From contig NZ_CP108070.1 of NCBI RefSeq assembly GCF_036178845.1, positions 6,882,001 through 6,946,000 of the forward strand: a stretch of DNA of 64,000 nucleotides. The letters run 5' to 3'. This stretch comes from Streptomyces sp. NBC_00271. Lineage in GTDB: Bacteria; Actinomycetota; Actinomycetes; Streptomycetales; Streptomycetaceae. The position numbers and the translations under genes are program-made. The notes beneath the pieces are model-generated. The model was not told the DNA's origin and ran no database searches. It saw only the letters and a list, made by a program, of their open reading frames with translations. This document shows, in pieces, positions 40,973 through 55,014 of this stretch (within the stretch, counting starts at the first letter, position 1; each line of letters starts with the position of its first letter).

Positions 40973-41848
40973 GTGTCTGACCCGAACCTGAACGATGCCA
41001 GCGAGTCGGTCGAGTCCGTTGACGACGAGCTCGACATCGTCGAGGGCGCGGACGTCGTGGACGAGTTCGAGGCTGCCGATGCCGCCACCGGCGAGCCCGC
41101 CGAGGAAGCGGCCCTGCACGTCGAGGACGAGTCCGGTGAGGACGTCGAGGACGAGGACGTTCCCGACGAGGCCCTCGCTGAAGACGCCGAAGAGAGCGAC
41201 GAGGAAGAGGCCGAAGAAGAGGCCGAGCCCGTCGACCCCGTCACCGCACTGCGCGAGGAGCTGCGCACGCTCCCCGGCGAGTGGTACGTCATCCACACCT
41301 ACGCCGGTTACGAGAACCGCGTGAAGACCAACCTCGAGCAGCGCGCCGTCTCGCTGAACGTCGAGGACTTCATCTTCCAGGCCGAGGTGCCGCAGGAAGA
41401 GGTCGCGCAGATCAAGAACGGCGAGCGCAAGACGATCAAGCAGAACAAGCTCCCGGGCTACGTCCTGGTCCGCATGGACCTGACGAACGAGTCCTGGGGT
41501 GTCGTTCGCAACACTCCCGGTGTCACCGGCTTCGTGGGCAACGCCTACGACCCGTACCCGCTGACGCTGGACGAGATCGTCAAGATGCTCGCCCCGGAGG
41601 CCGAGGAGAAGGCCGCCCGTGAGGCCGCCGAGGCCGAGGGCAAGCCCGCTCCGCAGCGCAAGGTCGAGGTCCAGGTGCTGGACTTCGAGGTCGGCGACTC
41701 GGTCACCGTCACGGACGGCCCGTTCGCCACGCTGCAGGCGACCATCAACGAGATCAACGCCGACTCCAAGAAGGTCAAGGGCCTGGTGGAGATCTTCGGT
41801 CGCGAGACCCCGGTCGAGCTTTCGTTCGACCAGATCCAGAAGAACTAG
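40973..41848 (+). CDS. nusG: transcription termination/antitermination protein NusG
   Basis: 291 residues from a GTG. An acidic, low-complexity N-terminal extension of about 100 residues (Asp/Glu-rich) precedes the NGN domain ([20 protein letters not shown], then [12 protein letters not shown]) and a C-terminal KOW domain ([20 protein letters not shown]). It binds RNA polymerase and links transcription to Rho, NusE/S10 or translation. The acidic extension is typical of streptomycete NusG and makes the protein longer than the ~180 residues of E. coli. Confidence 0.96.
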   Translation: MSDPNLNDASESVESVDDELDIVEGADVVDEFEAADAATGEPAEEAALHVEDESGEDVEDEDVPDEALAEDAEESDEEEAEEEAEPVDPVTALREELRTLPGEWYVIHTYAGYENRVKTNLEQRAVSLNVEDFIFQAEVPQEEVAQIKNGERKTIKQNKLPGYVLVRMDLTNESWGVVRNTPGVTGFVGNAYDPYPLTLDEIVKMLAPEAEEKAAREAAEAEGKPAPQRKVEVQVLDFEVGDSVTVTDGPFATLQATINEINADSKKVKGLVEIFGRETPVELSFDQIQKN

Positions 41849-41874
41849 CAGCTTCTGGACGTACGTCTTCCGAA

Positions 41875-41909
41875 CAGGTCAGACGGGCTCACGCAGCCCG
41901 TCTGACCTG
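41875..41909 (+). terminator. strong terminator after nusG
   Basis: A perfect 15-bp stem CAGGTCAGACGGGCT (41875-41889) with 41895-41909 and a 5-nt loop, followed by CTCGGTTTTT. It separates nusG from the rplK-rplA operon. Confidence 0.9.
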
Positions 41910-42016
41910 CTCGGTTTTTGGCCGCGCATGGATACCCGTTATCGTTGTGCGGTATGCCTCCATCCGGATGAACCGGGCGGAAGCTGAAAACTCTCACTAG
42001 GACCCGGAGAGAGCAC

Positions 42017-42451
42017 ATGCCTCCCAAGAAGAAGAAGGTCACGGGGCTTATCAAGCTCCAGATCCAGGCCGGCGCGGCCAACCCGGCTCCGCCGGTCGGC
42101 CCGGCGCTGGGCCAGCACGGCGTCAACATCATGGAGTTCTGCAAGGCCTACAACGCCGCGACCGAGTCGCAGCGCGGTTGGGTCATCCCGGTGGAGATCA
42201 CGGTCTACGAAGACCGCTCCTTCACCTTCGTCACCAAGACTCCGCCGGCCGCCAAGATGATCCTCAAGGCCGCGGGTGTCGAGAAGGGCTCCGGCGAGCC
42301 GCACAAGACCAAGGTCGCCAAGATCACCCAGGCGCAGGTCCGCGAGATCGCCACCACGAAGATGCCCGACCTCAACGCCAACGACCTGGACGCCGCGTCG
42401 AAGATCATCGCCGGCACCGCCCGTTCCATGGGCATCACGGTCGAGGGCTGA
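42017..42451 (+). CDS. rplK: 50S ribosomal protein L11
   Basis: 144 residues: [40 protein letters not shown] with the Pro-rich thiostrepton/micrococcin contact region, and the C-terminal rRNA-binding domain [14 protein letters not shown]. Binds the GTPase-associated centre of 23S rRNA; needed for the RelA-dependent stringent response. GGAG lies upstream. First gene of the L11 operon with rplA. Confidence 0.97.
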
Positions 42452-42545
42452 CACCCACCTTCGTAGGAATCATGCGGCGCGAGCCGCACGTGGCAGGGCC
42501 TGCTCGGTCCGTACCACGACTCCTCAGAACACATCAGGAGCAGTA

Positions 42546-43271
42546 GTGAGCAAGCGCAGCAAGTCTCTCCGCGCTGCGGACGCCAAGATCGACCGGGAGA
42601 AGCTCTACGCCCCGCTCGAGGCCGTCCGTCTCGCCAAGGAGACCTCCACGAGCAAGTTCGACGGCACCGTCGAGGTCGCCTTCCGCCTGGGTGTAGACCC
42701 GCGCAAGGCCGACCAGATGGTCCGCGGCACCGTGAACCTCCCGCACGGCACCGGTAAGACCGCCCGGGTCCTGGTCTTCGCGACCGGTGACCGTGCCGAG
42801 GCCGCACTCGCCGCGGGCGCCGACATCGTCGGCTCCGACGAGCTCATCGACGAGGTGTCGAAGGGCCGTCTGGACTTCGACGCCGTCGTCGCCACCCCGG
42901 ACCTCATGGGCAAGGTCGGCCGTCTGGGCCGTGTCCTCGGCCCGCGTGGTCTGATGCCGAACCCGAAGACCGGCACCGTGACCCCGGACGTGGCCAAGGC
43001 CGTGACCGAGATCAAGGGCGGCAAGATCGAGTTCCGCGTCGACAAGCACTCGAACCTGCACTTCATCATCGGCAAGACCTCCTTCGACGAGGCCAAGCTG
43101 GTGGAGAACTACGGCGCCGCGCTGGACGAGATCCTTCGTCTGAAGCCGTCCGCCGCCAAGGGTCGCTACATCAAGAAGGCCGCGATCAGCACCACGATCG
43201 GCCCCGGCGTTCCGGTCGACCCGAACCGCACCCGCAACCTCCTCGTCGAGGAGGACCCGGCCGCCGTCTGA
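42546..43271 (+). CDS. rplA: 50S ribosomal protein L1
   Basis: 241 residues from GTG 42546 (AGGAG 5 nt before). [20 protein letters not shown] is the usual N-terminus, and the L1 signature is [20 protein letters not shown]. It forms the L1 stalk of the large subunit. In many bacteria it represses the L11-L1 operon by binding its mRNA; no such site was defined here. Confidence 0.97.
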   Translation: MSKRSKSLRAADAKIDREKLYAPLEAVRLAKETSTSKFDGTVEVAFRLGVDPRKADQMVRGTVNLPHGTGKTARVLVFATGDRAEAALAAGADIVGSDELIDEVSKGRLDFDAVVATPDLMGKVGRLGRVLGPRGLMPNPKTGTVTPDVAKAVTEIKGGKIEFRVDKHSNLHFIIGKTSFDEAKLVENYGAALDEILRLKPSAAKGRYIKKAAISTTIGPGVPVDPNRTRNLLVEEDPAAV

Positions 43272-43316
43272 GCCTTCCGCTCACCACGGTGACCGCGTCG
43301 CATACGCGTTCTTGGC

Positions 43317-43351
43317 ACGGGCCCCGCAACCTTTCGAGGTGCGGGGCCCGT
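43317..43351 (+). terminator. intrinsic terminator after rplA
   Basis: ACGGGCCCCGCA (43317-43328) pairs with TGCGGGGCCCGT (43340-43351); ACCT/AGGT extends the stem after a bulge. Confidence 0.82.
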
Positions 43352-43426
43352 CTCCATTCCCGGATACGTGTGTCAGTGGGCTGCGTTAGCGTGCAGCTCT
43401 CAGGATTCGCATAGGGGTGGGACGAA

Positions 43427-44365
43427 ATGAAGAGCACGAGCGTGCGCCGAGTGACCCTTTCGATCGCGCTGGTGAGCGCGCTGGCGGGGGTGGCCGCCTG
43501 TTCCTCGGGCTCCTCCGGAGGCTCCGGCAAGGACGACAAGGCGGCCCAGGACACGACTCGCGTCAGCCCCATAGCGGCCCTGCAGTCGGCCGAGAAGTCC
43601 ACCGACGGCGCCGACTCCGCCAGGATCGAGTCCACGACGAGCCTGGGCACGCTGATGTCCATGAAGTCGGACGGCTCCATGGGCTGGGGCGGAGGCCTCA
43701 CCGGTGACATGACGATCACGTACACCGGCGGCACGATGGCCGAGGCGATGCGCAAGACGGGCAGCACCTCCATGCAGGCTCGCTATCTGTCGGACGCCTA
43801 CTACGCCAAGATGGGCGAGGCGTTCGCCGAGCAGACGGGCGGCAAGCACTGGATCAGGTACGCGTACGACGACCTGGCGAAGATCGCGGGCGGCTCCGGC
43901 GCGTTCCTGAAGGACCAGATGCAGAACAGCTCGCCGAACCAGTCGGTGAAGCTCCTGCTGGCCTCCGGCGATGTGAAGAAGGTCGGCGACGAGACGGTCC
44001 GCGGCGAGAAGACCACGCACTACGCGGGCACGGTGAACGTCTCGGACCTCGCGGCCAAGAGCTCCCACCTCACCGCGAGCCAACTCGCCGACCTCAAGAA
44101 GCAGTTCACCCAGGCCGGCATCACGACGGAGGACGTCGACATCTGGGTCAACGGCAAGGACCTGCTCGTCAAGGCCGTCTCCAAGGGCGAGTTGTCGAGC
44201 GGCACGATGTCCTCCACGACGTACTACAGCGACTACGGAGTGAAGGTCGCCGCCGTGGCGCCCCCGGCGAGCGACACGACCGATTTCAAGGACCTGCTGA
44301 AGACACAGGGCCTGACGCCGGGCAGCGGCGACACTTCGAGCGGGTCGTCGGACACCACGAGCTGA
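43427..44365 (+). CDS. secreted lipoprotein, LppX/LprAFG-like
   Basis: A 312-residue lipoprotein. A signal peptide (VRRVTLSIALVSALAGVAAC) ends in the lipobox with C25. A Ser/Gly-rich linker precedes a beta-rich domain with TGDMTITYTGGTMAEAMRKT and the repeated DVKKVGDETVRGEKTTHYAG pattern, like LolA/LppX-fold lipid carriers. It likely sits on the outer face of the membrane. A paralogue follows at 44525. Insertion of two lipoprotein genes between rplA and rplJ is a streptomycete feature; their role is unknown. Confidence 0.87.
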   Translation: MKSTSVRRVTLSIALVSALAGVAACSSGSSGGSGKDDKAAQDTTRVSPIAALQSAEKSTDGADSARIESTTSLGTLMSMKSDGSMGWGGGLTGDMTITYTGGTMAEAMRKTGSTSMQARYLSDAYYAKMGEAFAEQTGGKHWIRYAYDDLAKIAGGSGAFLKDQMQNSSPNQSVKLLLASGDVKKVGDETVRGEKTTHYAGTVNVSDLAAKSSHLTASQLADLKKQFTQAGITTEDVDIWVNGKDLLVKAVSKGELSSGTMSSTTYYSDYGVKVAAVAPPASDTTDFKDLLKTQGLTPGSGDTSSGSSDTTS

Positions 44366-44524
44366 GGCTCCGGGCGCCTGGAGGGCCAGGCGCCAAGAAG
44401 CTCACGTACCAAGCAACTGAAGTACCAAGAAACTCAAAAGAATTCACGAGACCGCTGGAACCTCCCTGGGCTACGCTGCTGGCGCAGTCTGTGTATCGCT
44501 CATGTGTTCCCTGGGGGGATCCTG

Positions 44525-45385
44525 ATGTTTTTTGTGCGTGACTCCGTACGGCATGGAGTGGCGGGAGCCGCGCTCGCGGCCCTGGTCCTCGGCGGTGGCG
44601 CCGTCGCCTGTGCGAAGGGCGAGGAGTCGCCGAAGATGACGCCCGCGGCGGCCGTGGCCAAGGCGGCGAAGAACAGCGAGGCCATCACCTCGCTCAGCTA
44701 CCGGATGACCGGCAAGGTCCCGGAGACGGGCCGCGTCGAGGCCCAGGCGTCGATGAGCATGAAGCCGCTGGCCATGAGCATGAAGATGACCGCTCTCGAC
44801 CAGGGCGCCGACGGCAAGATGGAGATCCGGGTCGTCGACGGGGCGATGTACCTGGGCGGGGGCGCGGCCGCCGCCAAGGAGATGGACGGCAAGAGCTGGA
44901 TGAAGTTCGACATCTCCGGGATGGCCAAGGGCGCCGACGGCTCCGCGGGCATCGACGCGAGCAAGCTCTCCGACCAGGCCGACCAGGACCCGTCCCAGGA
45001 GTCCACCTACCTGACCGGCTCCAAGGACGTGAAGAAGGTCGGCACCGAGAAGATCGACGGCGTGCAGACCACCCACTACAACGGCACGGTCACCCTCGAC
45101 GAACTCCGCGCCGAGCTCAAGAAGAAGGACAAGGCGACGCGGGACAAGCGCGAGAAGAGCCTGAAGCAGTACGAGGAGCTGGGCGCCGACAAGCTCACGA
45201 TGGACATGTGGGTCGGGCCGGACGACCACACCAAGCAGGTCCGGGTGCGCGCCGCCTCCGACAAGGGCCCGCTCGACATGACCATGGTCTTCCTCGACTA
45301 CAACAAGCCGGTGACGGTGAAGGCCCCGCCCGCCAAGGACACCGTCGACCTCGCGCAGCTGATGAAGGACGCCCAGAAGGGCTGA
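44525..45385 (+). CDS. secreted lipoprotein, paralogue of the preceding gene
   Basis: A 286-residue lipoprotein. I chose ATG 44525 because GGGGGG is 6 nt upstream; an ATG at 44504 is in frame. The signal peptide ends VLGGGAVAC with lipobox C29. The mature part repeats the features of the first paralogue: [20 protein letters not shown] and [13 protein letters not shown] align with its VGDETVRGEKTTHYAG region. Met-rich segments ([15 protein letters not shown]) are notable. LppX-like fold is inferred. Confidence 0.85.
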   Translation: MFFVRDSVRHGVAGAALAALVLGGGAVACAKGEESPKMTPAAAVAKAAKNSEAITSLSYRMTGKVPETGRVEAQASMSMKPLAMSMKMTALDQGADGKMEIRVVDGAMYLGGGAAAAKEMDGKSWMKFDISGMAKGADGSAGIDASKLSDQADQDPSQESTYLTGSKDVKKVGTEKIDGVQTTHYNGTVTLDELRAELKKKDKATRDKREKSLKQYEELGADKLTMDMWVGPDDHTKQVRVRAASDKGPLDMTMVFLDYNKPVTVKAPPAKDTVDLAQLMKDAQKG

Positions 45386-45745
45386 TCCGGCACTGAACCG
45401 CCGCTGAGACGAGGCGCCGTGGGGCGCTGAGCCGAGGCGCCGTCGAGTGCCGGGACGAGGCGCTGTCGAGCGGATTTGCTTGACAGCGACCCCGTCACGT
45501 ACTGTTCCCCAGAAGCCAAAGACCGCTGGTCGTTGCCTTGTGCTCGCAAGAGGGCAGGGCGGCCGAAGGATCCGCTGAAACTGCGGACGACCCGCGTAGG
45601 TGACCGTGGATGTGCTCCCGGAGTTCGCTTGCCCAGCTTGCGGACGTACCGGTCGAGCTACGCCCCGTGCGCCTGCGCCGGGGCGTTTCGTTTTGCCCAG
45701 CCCCTTCTGAGCGGTCCTCATCACCCGGAAGGAGGCCGACGCTCT
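45386..45745 (+). promoter_or_regulatory. rplJ promoter and L10 leader region
   Basis: A 360-bp gap with no gene. TTGCTT (45476) and TACTGT (45500) are 18 bp apart and a likely promoter; TTGACA (45480) is an alternative -35 with a short 14-bp spacer. The transcript would carry a leader of about 230 nt. It contains a GGGCAGGGCGGCC stretch and an attenuator-like hairpin, as in L10 leaders, where L10(L12)4 represses its own synthesis. Confidence 0.65.
45660..45694 (+). terminator. attenuator-like hairpin in the rplJ leader
   Basis: ACGCCCCG (45660-45667) pairs with CGGGGCGT (45679-45686) and is followed by TTCGTTTT. It lies 50 bp before rplJ, where it could terminate part of the transcripts. 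Confidence 0.6.
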
Positions 45746-46276
45746 ATGGCAAGGCCCGACAAGGCTGCCGCGGTAGCCGAGCTCGCGGACCAGTTCCGCA
45801 GCTCGAACGCCGCTGTGCTGACCGAGTACCGGGGTCTCACCGTGGCGCAGCTCAAGACGCTGCGTCGTTCGCTCGGTGAAGACGCCCAGTACGCCGTGGT
45901 GAAGAACACGCTGACCAAGATTGCGGCCAACGAGGCCGGGATCTCCACGCTCGACGACCTGTTCAACGGTCCGACGGCGGTCGCGTTCATCACCGGTGAC
46001 CCGGTGGTGTCCGCGAAGGGTCTTCGTGACTTCGCCAAGGACAACCCCAACCTCGTCATCAAGGGCGGTGTCCTTGACGGCAAGGCGCTGTCCGCCGACG
46101 AGATCAAGAAGCTTGCGGACCTCGAGTCCCGCGAGGTTCTGCTCGCCAAGCTGGCGGGTGCCTTCAAGGGCAAGCAGACTCAGGCTGCCCAGCTCTTCCA
46201 GGCGCTCCCCTCGAAGCTCGTCCGCACCGTGGACGCTCTTCGTGCCAAGCAGGCCGAGCAGGGCGGTGCCGAGTAA
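45746..46276 (+). CDS. rplJ: 50S ribosomal protein L10
   Basis: 176 residues: [40 protein letters not shown] and [12 protein letters not shown] are the L10 rRNA-binding domain, and the C-terminal helix [20 protein letters not shown] binds L7/L12 dimers. GGAAGGAGG precedes the ATG. It forms the base of the ribosomal stalk and regulates the operon through the leader. Confidence 0.97.
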   Translation: MARPDKAAAVAELADQFRSSNAAVLTEYRGLTVAQLKTLRRSLGEDAQYAVVKNTLTKIAANEAGISTLDDLFNGPTAVAFITGDPVVSAKGLRDFAKDNPNLVIKGGVLDGKALSADEIKKLADLESREVLLAKLAGAFKGKQTQAAQLFQALPSKLVRTVDALRAKQAEQGGAE

Positions 46277-46401
46277 TTCGGCTCGCGCATTGACCGCCGC
46301 CTGAGCAGTTCCGCCTAGGCAGTGGTCGCAGCGGGCCGAAAGTACGCCCGCCTCACATGTACATCCCGGCACCAGCCGAATAAGTGGAAGGATCGCCCAT
46401 C

Positions 46402-46785
46402 ATGGCGAAGCTCAGCCAGGAAGACCTGCTCGCGCAGTTCGAGGACATGACCCTCATCGAGCTCTCCGAGTTCGTGAAGGCGTTCGAGGAGAAGTTCGAC
46501 GTCACCGCCGCCGCCGCGGTCGCCGTTGCCGGTCCGGCCGGCCCCGCCGCCGCTGCCGAGGCCGTCGAGGAGCAGGACGAGTTCGACGTCATCCTCACGG
46601 GTGCCGGCGAGAAGAAGATCCAGGTCATCAAGGTCGTGCGTGAGCTGACCTCCCTGGGTCTGAAGGAGGCCAAGGACCTCGTGGACGGCGCCCCGAAGCC
46701 CGTTCTCGAGAAGGTCGCCAAGGAGGCCGCCGAGAAGGCTGCCGAGTCCCTCAAGGGCGCCGGCGCCTCCGTCGAGGTCAAGTAG
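46402..46785 (+). CDS. rplL: 50S ribosomal protein L7/L12
   Basis: 127 residues: [20 protein letters not shown] (N-terminal dimerisation), an Ala-rich hinge ([19 protein letters not shown]), and [20 protein letters not shown] with [16 protein letters not shown] (C-terminal factor-binding domain). Multiple copies recruit translation GTPases. GGAAGGA lies upstream of ATG 46402. Confidence 0.97.
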   Translation: MAKLSQEDLLAQFEDMTLIELSEFVKAFEEKFDVTAAAAVAVAGPAGPAAAAEAVEEQDEFDVILTGAGEKKIQVIKVVRELTSLGLKEAKDLVDGAPKPVLEKVAKEAAEKAAESLKGAGASVEVK

Positions 46786-46857
46786 TCCCACGGGCCCGCT
46801 GAGGGCCCCTCGCGAGCTGATACAGGTCCACTAGTGCGCCTGTAACGCTGACGCACT

Positions 46858-46891
46858 GAAGAGCGATCACCCAACTGGGTGGTCGCTCTTC
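46858..46891 (+). terminator. strong terminator after rplL
   Basis: GAAGAGCGATCACCC (46858-46872) pairs with 46877-46891 with a single G-T wobble and a 4-nt loop. Confidence 0.85.
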
Positions 46892-47423
46892 GGCGTTCCT
46901 GGGGTCCGGTGGCGGCTGCCTTGCACTGTCGGTGGCGACGAGTATGGTGATCTTCGTTGTTGCCTCCGGCCGAGCCCGTGACGGGCTGCAAGGCGGGCTG
47001 CAAGACAGGTTGCACGTGACGATCGCGGCACTTGCTTAGGGCATGGGGGGCCTTGACGAACCGCACGCAGCGCGCAATTCTCAGGACGCGTCGTCACAAC
47101 GATCCGGATCCGAGGCATGGATCGGTGGCGAAGAGGGCAGTATCGATGTGCATTGAGGGCGTGGCTTGCCGCAGGTGTTGAGAACAACGATGGTCTCAAA
47201 AAACCGGGACTGGACATCAGTGGGCCTAGTGGCTACACTGACCCTTTGCGCTGCCTGTTAGCTGCCTCCTGCCCGTCACCAGGGGCATGCCCTCGCGTGA
47301 GCACCGATGACTAGATCATCCCTGACCTGGCCTTTTGGCTGAATCGGGAACGGACTGTCTCTGTGCCCACAGTGGGGGGCCGGTACGCGCGTAGTGAGTC
47401 CGAGCCCTCGGAAGGACCCCCTC
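46892..47423 (+). promoter_or_regulatory. rpoB upstream region with promoter
   Basis: No gene is visible. TGGACA (47211-47216) and TACACT (47234-47239) are 17 bp apart, a good vegetative-sigma (HrdB-type) promoter giving a leader of about 180 nt before rpoB. A weaker TTGACG (47053) and AATTCT (47076) pair, also 17 bp apart, may be a second promoter. Confidence 0.7.
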
Positions 47424-50400
47424 TTGGCCGCCTCGCGCACTGCCTCGACCGCGAATACGAACAACGGCGCCAGCACCGCCCCGCTGCGCATCTCCTTTGC
47501 AAAGATCAAGGAGCCCCTCGAGGTTCCGAACCTTCTTGCGCTGCAAACCGAGAGCTTCGACTGGCTGCTCGGCAACGACGCGTGGAAGGCTCGTGTCGAG
47601 GCGGCTCTGGACAACGGACAGGACGTCCCCACGAAGTCCGGTCTGGAGGAGATCTTCGAGGAGATCTCCCCGATCGAGGACTTCTCCGGGTCGATGTCCC
47701 TGACGTTCCGGGACCACCGCTTCGAGCCTCCGAAGAATTCCATCGACGAGTGCAAGGACCGCGACTTCACGTACGCGGCCCCGCTCTTCGTCACCGCCGA
47801 GTTCACCAACAACGAGACCGGCGAGATCAAGTCCCAGACGGTCTTCATGGGCGACTTCCCGCTCATGACCAACAAGGGCACCTTCGTCATCAACGGCACC
47901 GAGCGTGTCGTGGTGTCGCAGCTCGTCCGCTCGCCGGGCGTCTACTTCGACTCCTCCATCGACAAGACGTCCGACAAGGACATCTTCTCCGCGAAGGTCA
48001 TCCCGTCCCGGGGTGCCTGGCTGGAGATGGAGATCGACAAGCGTGACATGGTCGGTGTCCGCATCGACCGCAAGCGCAAGCAGTCCGTCACCGTTCTCCT
48101 GAAGGCTCTCGGTTGGACGACCGAGCAGATCCTCGAGGAGTTCGGCGAGTACGAGTCCATGCGTGCCACCCTGGAGAAGGACCACACCCAGGGCCAGGAC
48201 GACGCTCTGCTCGACATCTACCGCAAGCTGCGTCCGGGCGAGCCCCCGACCCGCGAGGCCGCGCAGACGCTTCTGGAGAACCTCTACTTCAACCCGAAGC
48301 GCTACGACCTCGCGAAGGTCGGCCGTTACAAGGTCAACAAGAAGCTGGGCGGCGAGGCCCCGCTGGACGCCGGCATCCTGACCGTCGAGGACATCATCTC
48401 GTCGATCAAGTACCTGGTGAAGCTGCACGCCGGTGAGACCGAGACCGTCGGTGACAACGGCACGCAGATCGTTGTCGAGACGGACGACATCGACCACTTC
48501 GGCAACCGTCGTCTGCGCAACGTCGGCGAGCTCATCCAGAACCAGGTCCGCACGGGTCTGGCTCGTATGGAGCGCGTCGTCCGCGAGCGCATGACGACCC
48601 AGGACGTCGAGGCGATCACGCCGCAGACCCTGATCAACATCCGGCCGGTCGTCGCCTCCATCAAGGAGTTCTTCGGCACCAGCCAGCTGTCGCAGTTCAT
48701 GGACCAGAACAACCCGCTGTCGGGTCTCACCCACAAGCGCCGTCTGTCGGCTCTTGGCCCGGGTGGTCTCTCCCGTGAGCGGGCCGGCTTCGAGGTCCGT
48801 GACGTGCACCCCTCGCACTACGGCCGCATGTGCCCGATCGAGACCCCCGAAGGCCCGAACATCGGCCTGATCGGCTCGCTCGCCTCCTACGGCCGGGTCA
48901 ACGCGTTCGGTTTCGTCGAGACGCCGTACCGCAAGGTCACCGGCGGTGTCGTCACCGACGAGGTCGACTACCTCACGGCCGACGAAGAGGACCGGTTCGT
49001 CATCGCGCAGGCCAACGCGCCGCTGACGGACGAGCTCCGCTTCGAGGAGTCCCGCGTCCTGGTCCGCCGTCGTGGCGGAGAGGTCGACTACGTCCCCGGT
49101 GAGGACGTCGACTACATGGACGTCTCGCCGCGCCAGATGGTGTCGGTCGCGACCGCCATGATCCCGTTCCTCGAGCACGACGACGCCAACCGTGCCCTCA
49201 TGGGCGCGAACATGATGCGTCAGGCCGTGCCGCTCATCAAGTCCGAGGCGCCGCTGGTCGGCACCGGCATGGAGTACCGCTGTGCGGTCGACGCCGGTGA
49301 CGTCCTGAAGTCGGAGAAGGACGGTGTGGTCCAGGAGGTCTCCGCGGACTACGTCACCACCGCCAACGACGACGGCACGTACACCACGTACCGCCTGCAC
49401 AAGTTCTCCCGCTCGAACCAGGGCACCTCCGTCAACCAGAAGGTTGTCGTGGACGAGGGCGCCCGGGTCGTCGCCGGTCAGGTTCTGGCCGACGGTCCGG
49501 CGACCGAGAACGGCGAGATGGCGCTCGGCAAGAACCTGCTCGTGGCGTTCATGCCGTGGGAGGGTCACAACTACGAGGACGCGATCATCCTGTCGCAGCG
49601 CCTCGTGCAGGACGACGTCCTCTCCTCGATCCACATCGAGGAGCACGAGGTCGACGCCCGTGACACCAAGCTCGGCCCCGAGGAGATCACCCGGGACATC
49701 CCGAACGTCTCCGAAGAGGTCCTCGCCGACCTCGACGAGCGCGGCATCATCCGCATCGGTGCCGAGGTCGTCGCCGGCGACATCCTGGTCGGCAAGGTCA
49801 CGCCCAAGGGTGAGACCGAGCTGACCCCGGAGGAGCGCCTGCTCCGCGCGATCTTCGGTGAGAAGGCGCGCGAGGTGCGCGACACCTCGCTGAAGGTGCC
49901 GCACGGCGAGATCGGCAAGGTCATCGGCGTCCGCGTCTTCGACCGTGAAGAGGGCGACGAGCTGCCGCCGGGCGTGAACCAGCTGGTTCGTGTCTACGTG
50001 GCGCAGAAGCGCAAGATCACGGACGGTGACAAGCTCGCCGGCCGTCACGGCAACAAGGGTGTCATCTCCAAGATCCTGCCGATCGAGGACATGCCGTTCC
50101 TGGAGGACGGCACCCCGGTCGACATCATCCTCAACCCGCTCGGTGTGCCGTCCCGAATGAACCCGGGACAGGTCCTGGAGATCCACCTCGGCTGGCTCGC
50201 CAGCCGCGGCTGGGACGTCTCCGGTCTCGCCGACGACTGGGCGCAGCGACTGCAGGCCATCGAGGCCGACGTGGTCGCCCCGGGCACCAACGTCGCCACC
50301 CCCGTCTTCGACGGTGCGCGTGAGGACGAGCTCGCGGGTCTGCTGCAGCACACGATCCCGAACCGCGACGGCGAGCGCATGGTGCTTCCGTCCGGCAAGG

Positions 50401-50909
50401 CGCCGCTGTTCGACGGCCGCTCCGGCGAGCCGTTCCCGGAGCCGATCTCGGTCGGCTACATGTACATCCTCAAGCTCCACCACCTGGTCGACGACAAGCT
50501 GCACGCCCGCTCGACCGGTCCGTACTCGATGATCACCCAGCAGCCGCTGGGTGGTAAGGCTCAGTTCGGTGGCCAGCGCTTCGGTGAGATGGAGGTGTGG
50601 GCGCTGGAGGCGTACGGCGCCGCTTACGCCCTCCAGGAGCTGCTGACCATCAAGTCCGACGACGTGACCGGCCGCGTGAAGGTCTACGAGGCCATCGTCA
50701 AGGGCGAGAACATCCCCGAGCCCGGCATCCCCGAGTCCTTCAAGGTGCTCATCAAGGAGATGCAGTCTCTCTGCCTCAACGTGGAGGTGCTGTCCAGCGA
50801 CGGTATGTCCATCGAAATGCGTGACACCGACGAGGACGTCTTCCGCGCGGCGGAGGAGCTCGGCATCGACCTGTCCCGGCGCGAGCCGAGCAGCGTCGAA
50901 GAGGTCTGA
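47424..50909 (+). CDS. rpoB: RNA polymerase beta subunit
   Basis: 1161 residues from a TTG start. GGAAGGA 7 nt before the TTG at 47424 supports it; the in-frame GTG at 47394 has no RBS, and streptomycete RpoB starts with AASR. Motifs include the rifampicin region [20 protein letters not shown] followed by RLSALGPGG, with the susceptible residues at the usual resistance positions. [17 protein letters not shown] and [14 protein letters not shown] motifs follow near the end. Catalytic core subunit, in an operon with rpoC (gap 114 bp). Confidence 0.98.
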   Translation: MAASRTASTANTNNGASTAPLRISFAKIKEPLEVPNLLALQTESFDWLLGNDAWKARVEAALDNGQDVPTKSGLEEIFEEISPIEDFSGSMSLTFRDHRFEPPKNSIDECKDRDFTYAAPLFVTAEFTNNETGEIKSQTVFMGDFPLMTNKGTFVINGTERVVVSQLVRSPGVYFDSSIDKTSDKDIFSAKVIPSRGAWLEMEIDKRDMVGVRIDRKRKQSVTVLLKALGWTTEQILEEFGEYESMRATLEKDHTQGQDDALLDIYRKLRPGEPPTREAAQTLLENLYFNPKRYDLAKVGRYKVNKKLGGEAPLDAGILTVEDIISSIKYLVKLHAGETETVGDNGTQIVVETDDIDHFGNRRLRNVGELIQNQVRTGLARMERVVRERMTTQDVEAITPQTLINIRPVVASIKEFFGTSQLSQFMDQNNPLSGLTHKRRLSALGPGGLSRERAGFEVRDVHPSHYGRMCPIETPEGPNIGLIGSLASYGRVNAFGFVETPYRKVTGGVVTDEVDYLTADEEDRFVIAQANAPLTDELRFEESRVLVRRRGGEVDYVPGEDVDYMDVSPRQMVSVATAMIPFLEHDDANRALMGANMMRQAVPLIKSEAPLVGTGMEYRCAVDAGDVLKSEKDGVVQEVSADYVTTANDDGTYTTYRLHKFSRSNQGTSVNQKVVVDEGARVVAGQVLADGPATENGEMALGKNLLVAFMPWEGHNYEDAIILSQRLVQDDVLSSIHIEEHEVDARDTKLGPEEITRDIPNVSEEVLADLDERGIIRIGAEVVAGDILVGKVTPKGETELTPEERLLRAIFGEKAREVRDTSLKVPHGEIGKVIGVRVFDREEGDELPPGVNQLVRVYVAQKRKITDGDKLAGRHGNKGVISKILPIEDMPFLEDGTPVDIILNPLGVPSRMNPGQVLEIHLGWLASRGWDVSGLADDWAQRLQAIEADVVAPGTNVATPVFDGAREDELAGLLQHTIPNRDGERMVLPSGKAPLFDGRSGEPFPEPISVGYMYILKLHHLVDDKLHARSTGPYSMITQQPLGGKAQFGGQRFGEMEVWALEAYGAAYALQELLTIKSDDVTGRVKVYEAIVKGENIPEPGIPESFKVLIKEMQSLCLNVEVLSSDGMSIEMRDTDEDVFRAAEELGIDLSRREPSSVEEV

Positions 50910-51023
50910 CGGGAGTCCGGCCGGGCCTTGACCGCCTGTGGAAAAGGTGACCAAGGCCCGCCGGCCCCAGGACCCCCGTATCAGACCCCTAAGACTTACA
51001 ACCCTGAGAGGGATTGACGCATA

Positions 51024-54923
<3,900 letters not shown>

Positions 54924-54942
54924 GGCGTACGTCTGAAGTACT

Positions 54943-54983
54943 GAAGGGCGGCCACTCCGTTTCGTACGGGGTGGCCGCCCTTC
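54943..54983. terminator. bidirectional terminator between rpoC and the M48 peptidase gene
   Basis: GAAGGGCGGCCAC (54943-54955) pairs with GTGGCCGCCCTTC (54971-54983), with CCGT/ACGG extending it. It lies between the convergent ends of rpoBC and the minus-strand five-gene operon. Confidence 0.85.
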
Positions 54984-55014
54984 GGCGTTGTCCGGTGCCG
55001 GTCGTGGTCCGTGG

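Noticed and set aside
48690..48780. Rifampicin-resistance substitutions in rpoB
   Set aside because: The resistance-determining region reads as the susceptible type (His and Ser present at the usual positions).
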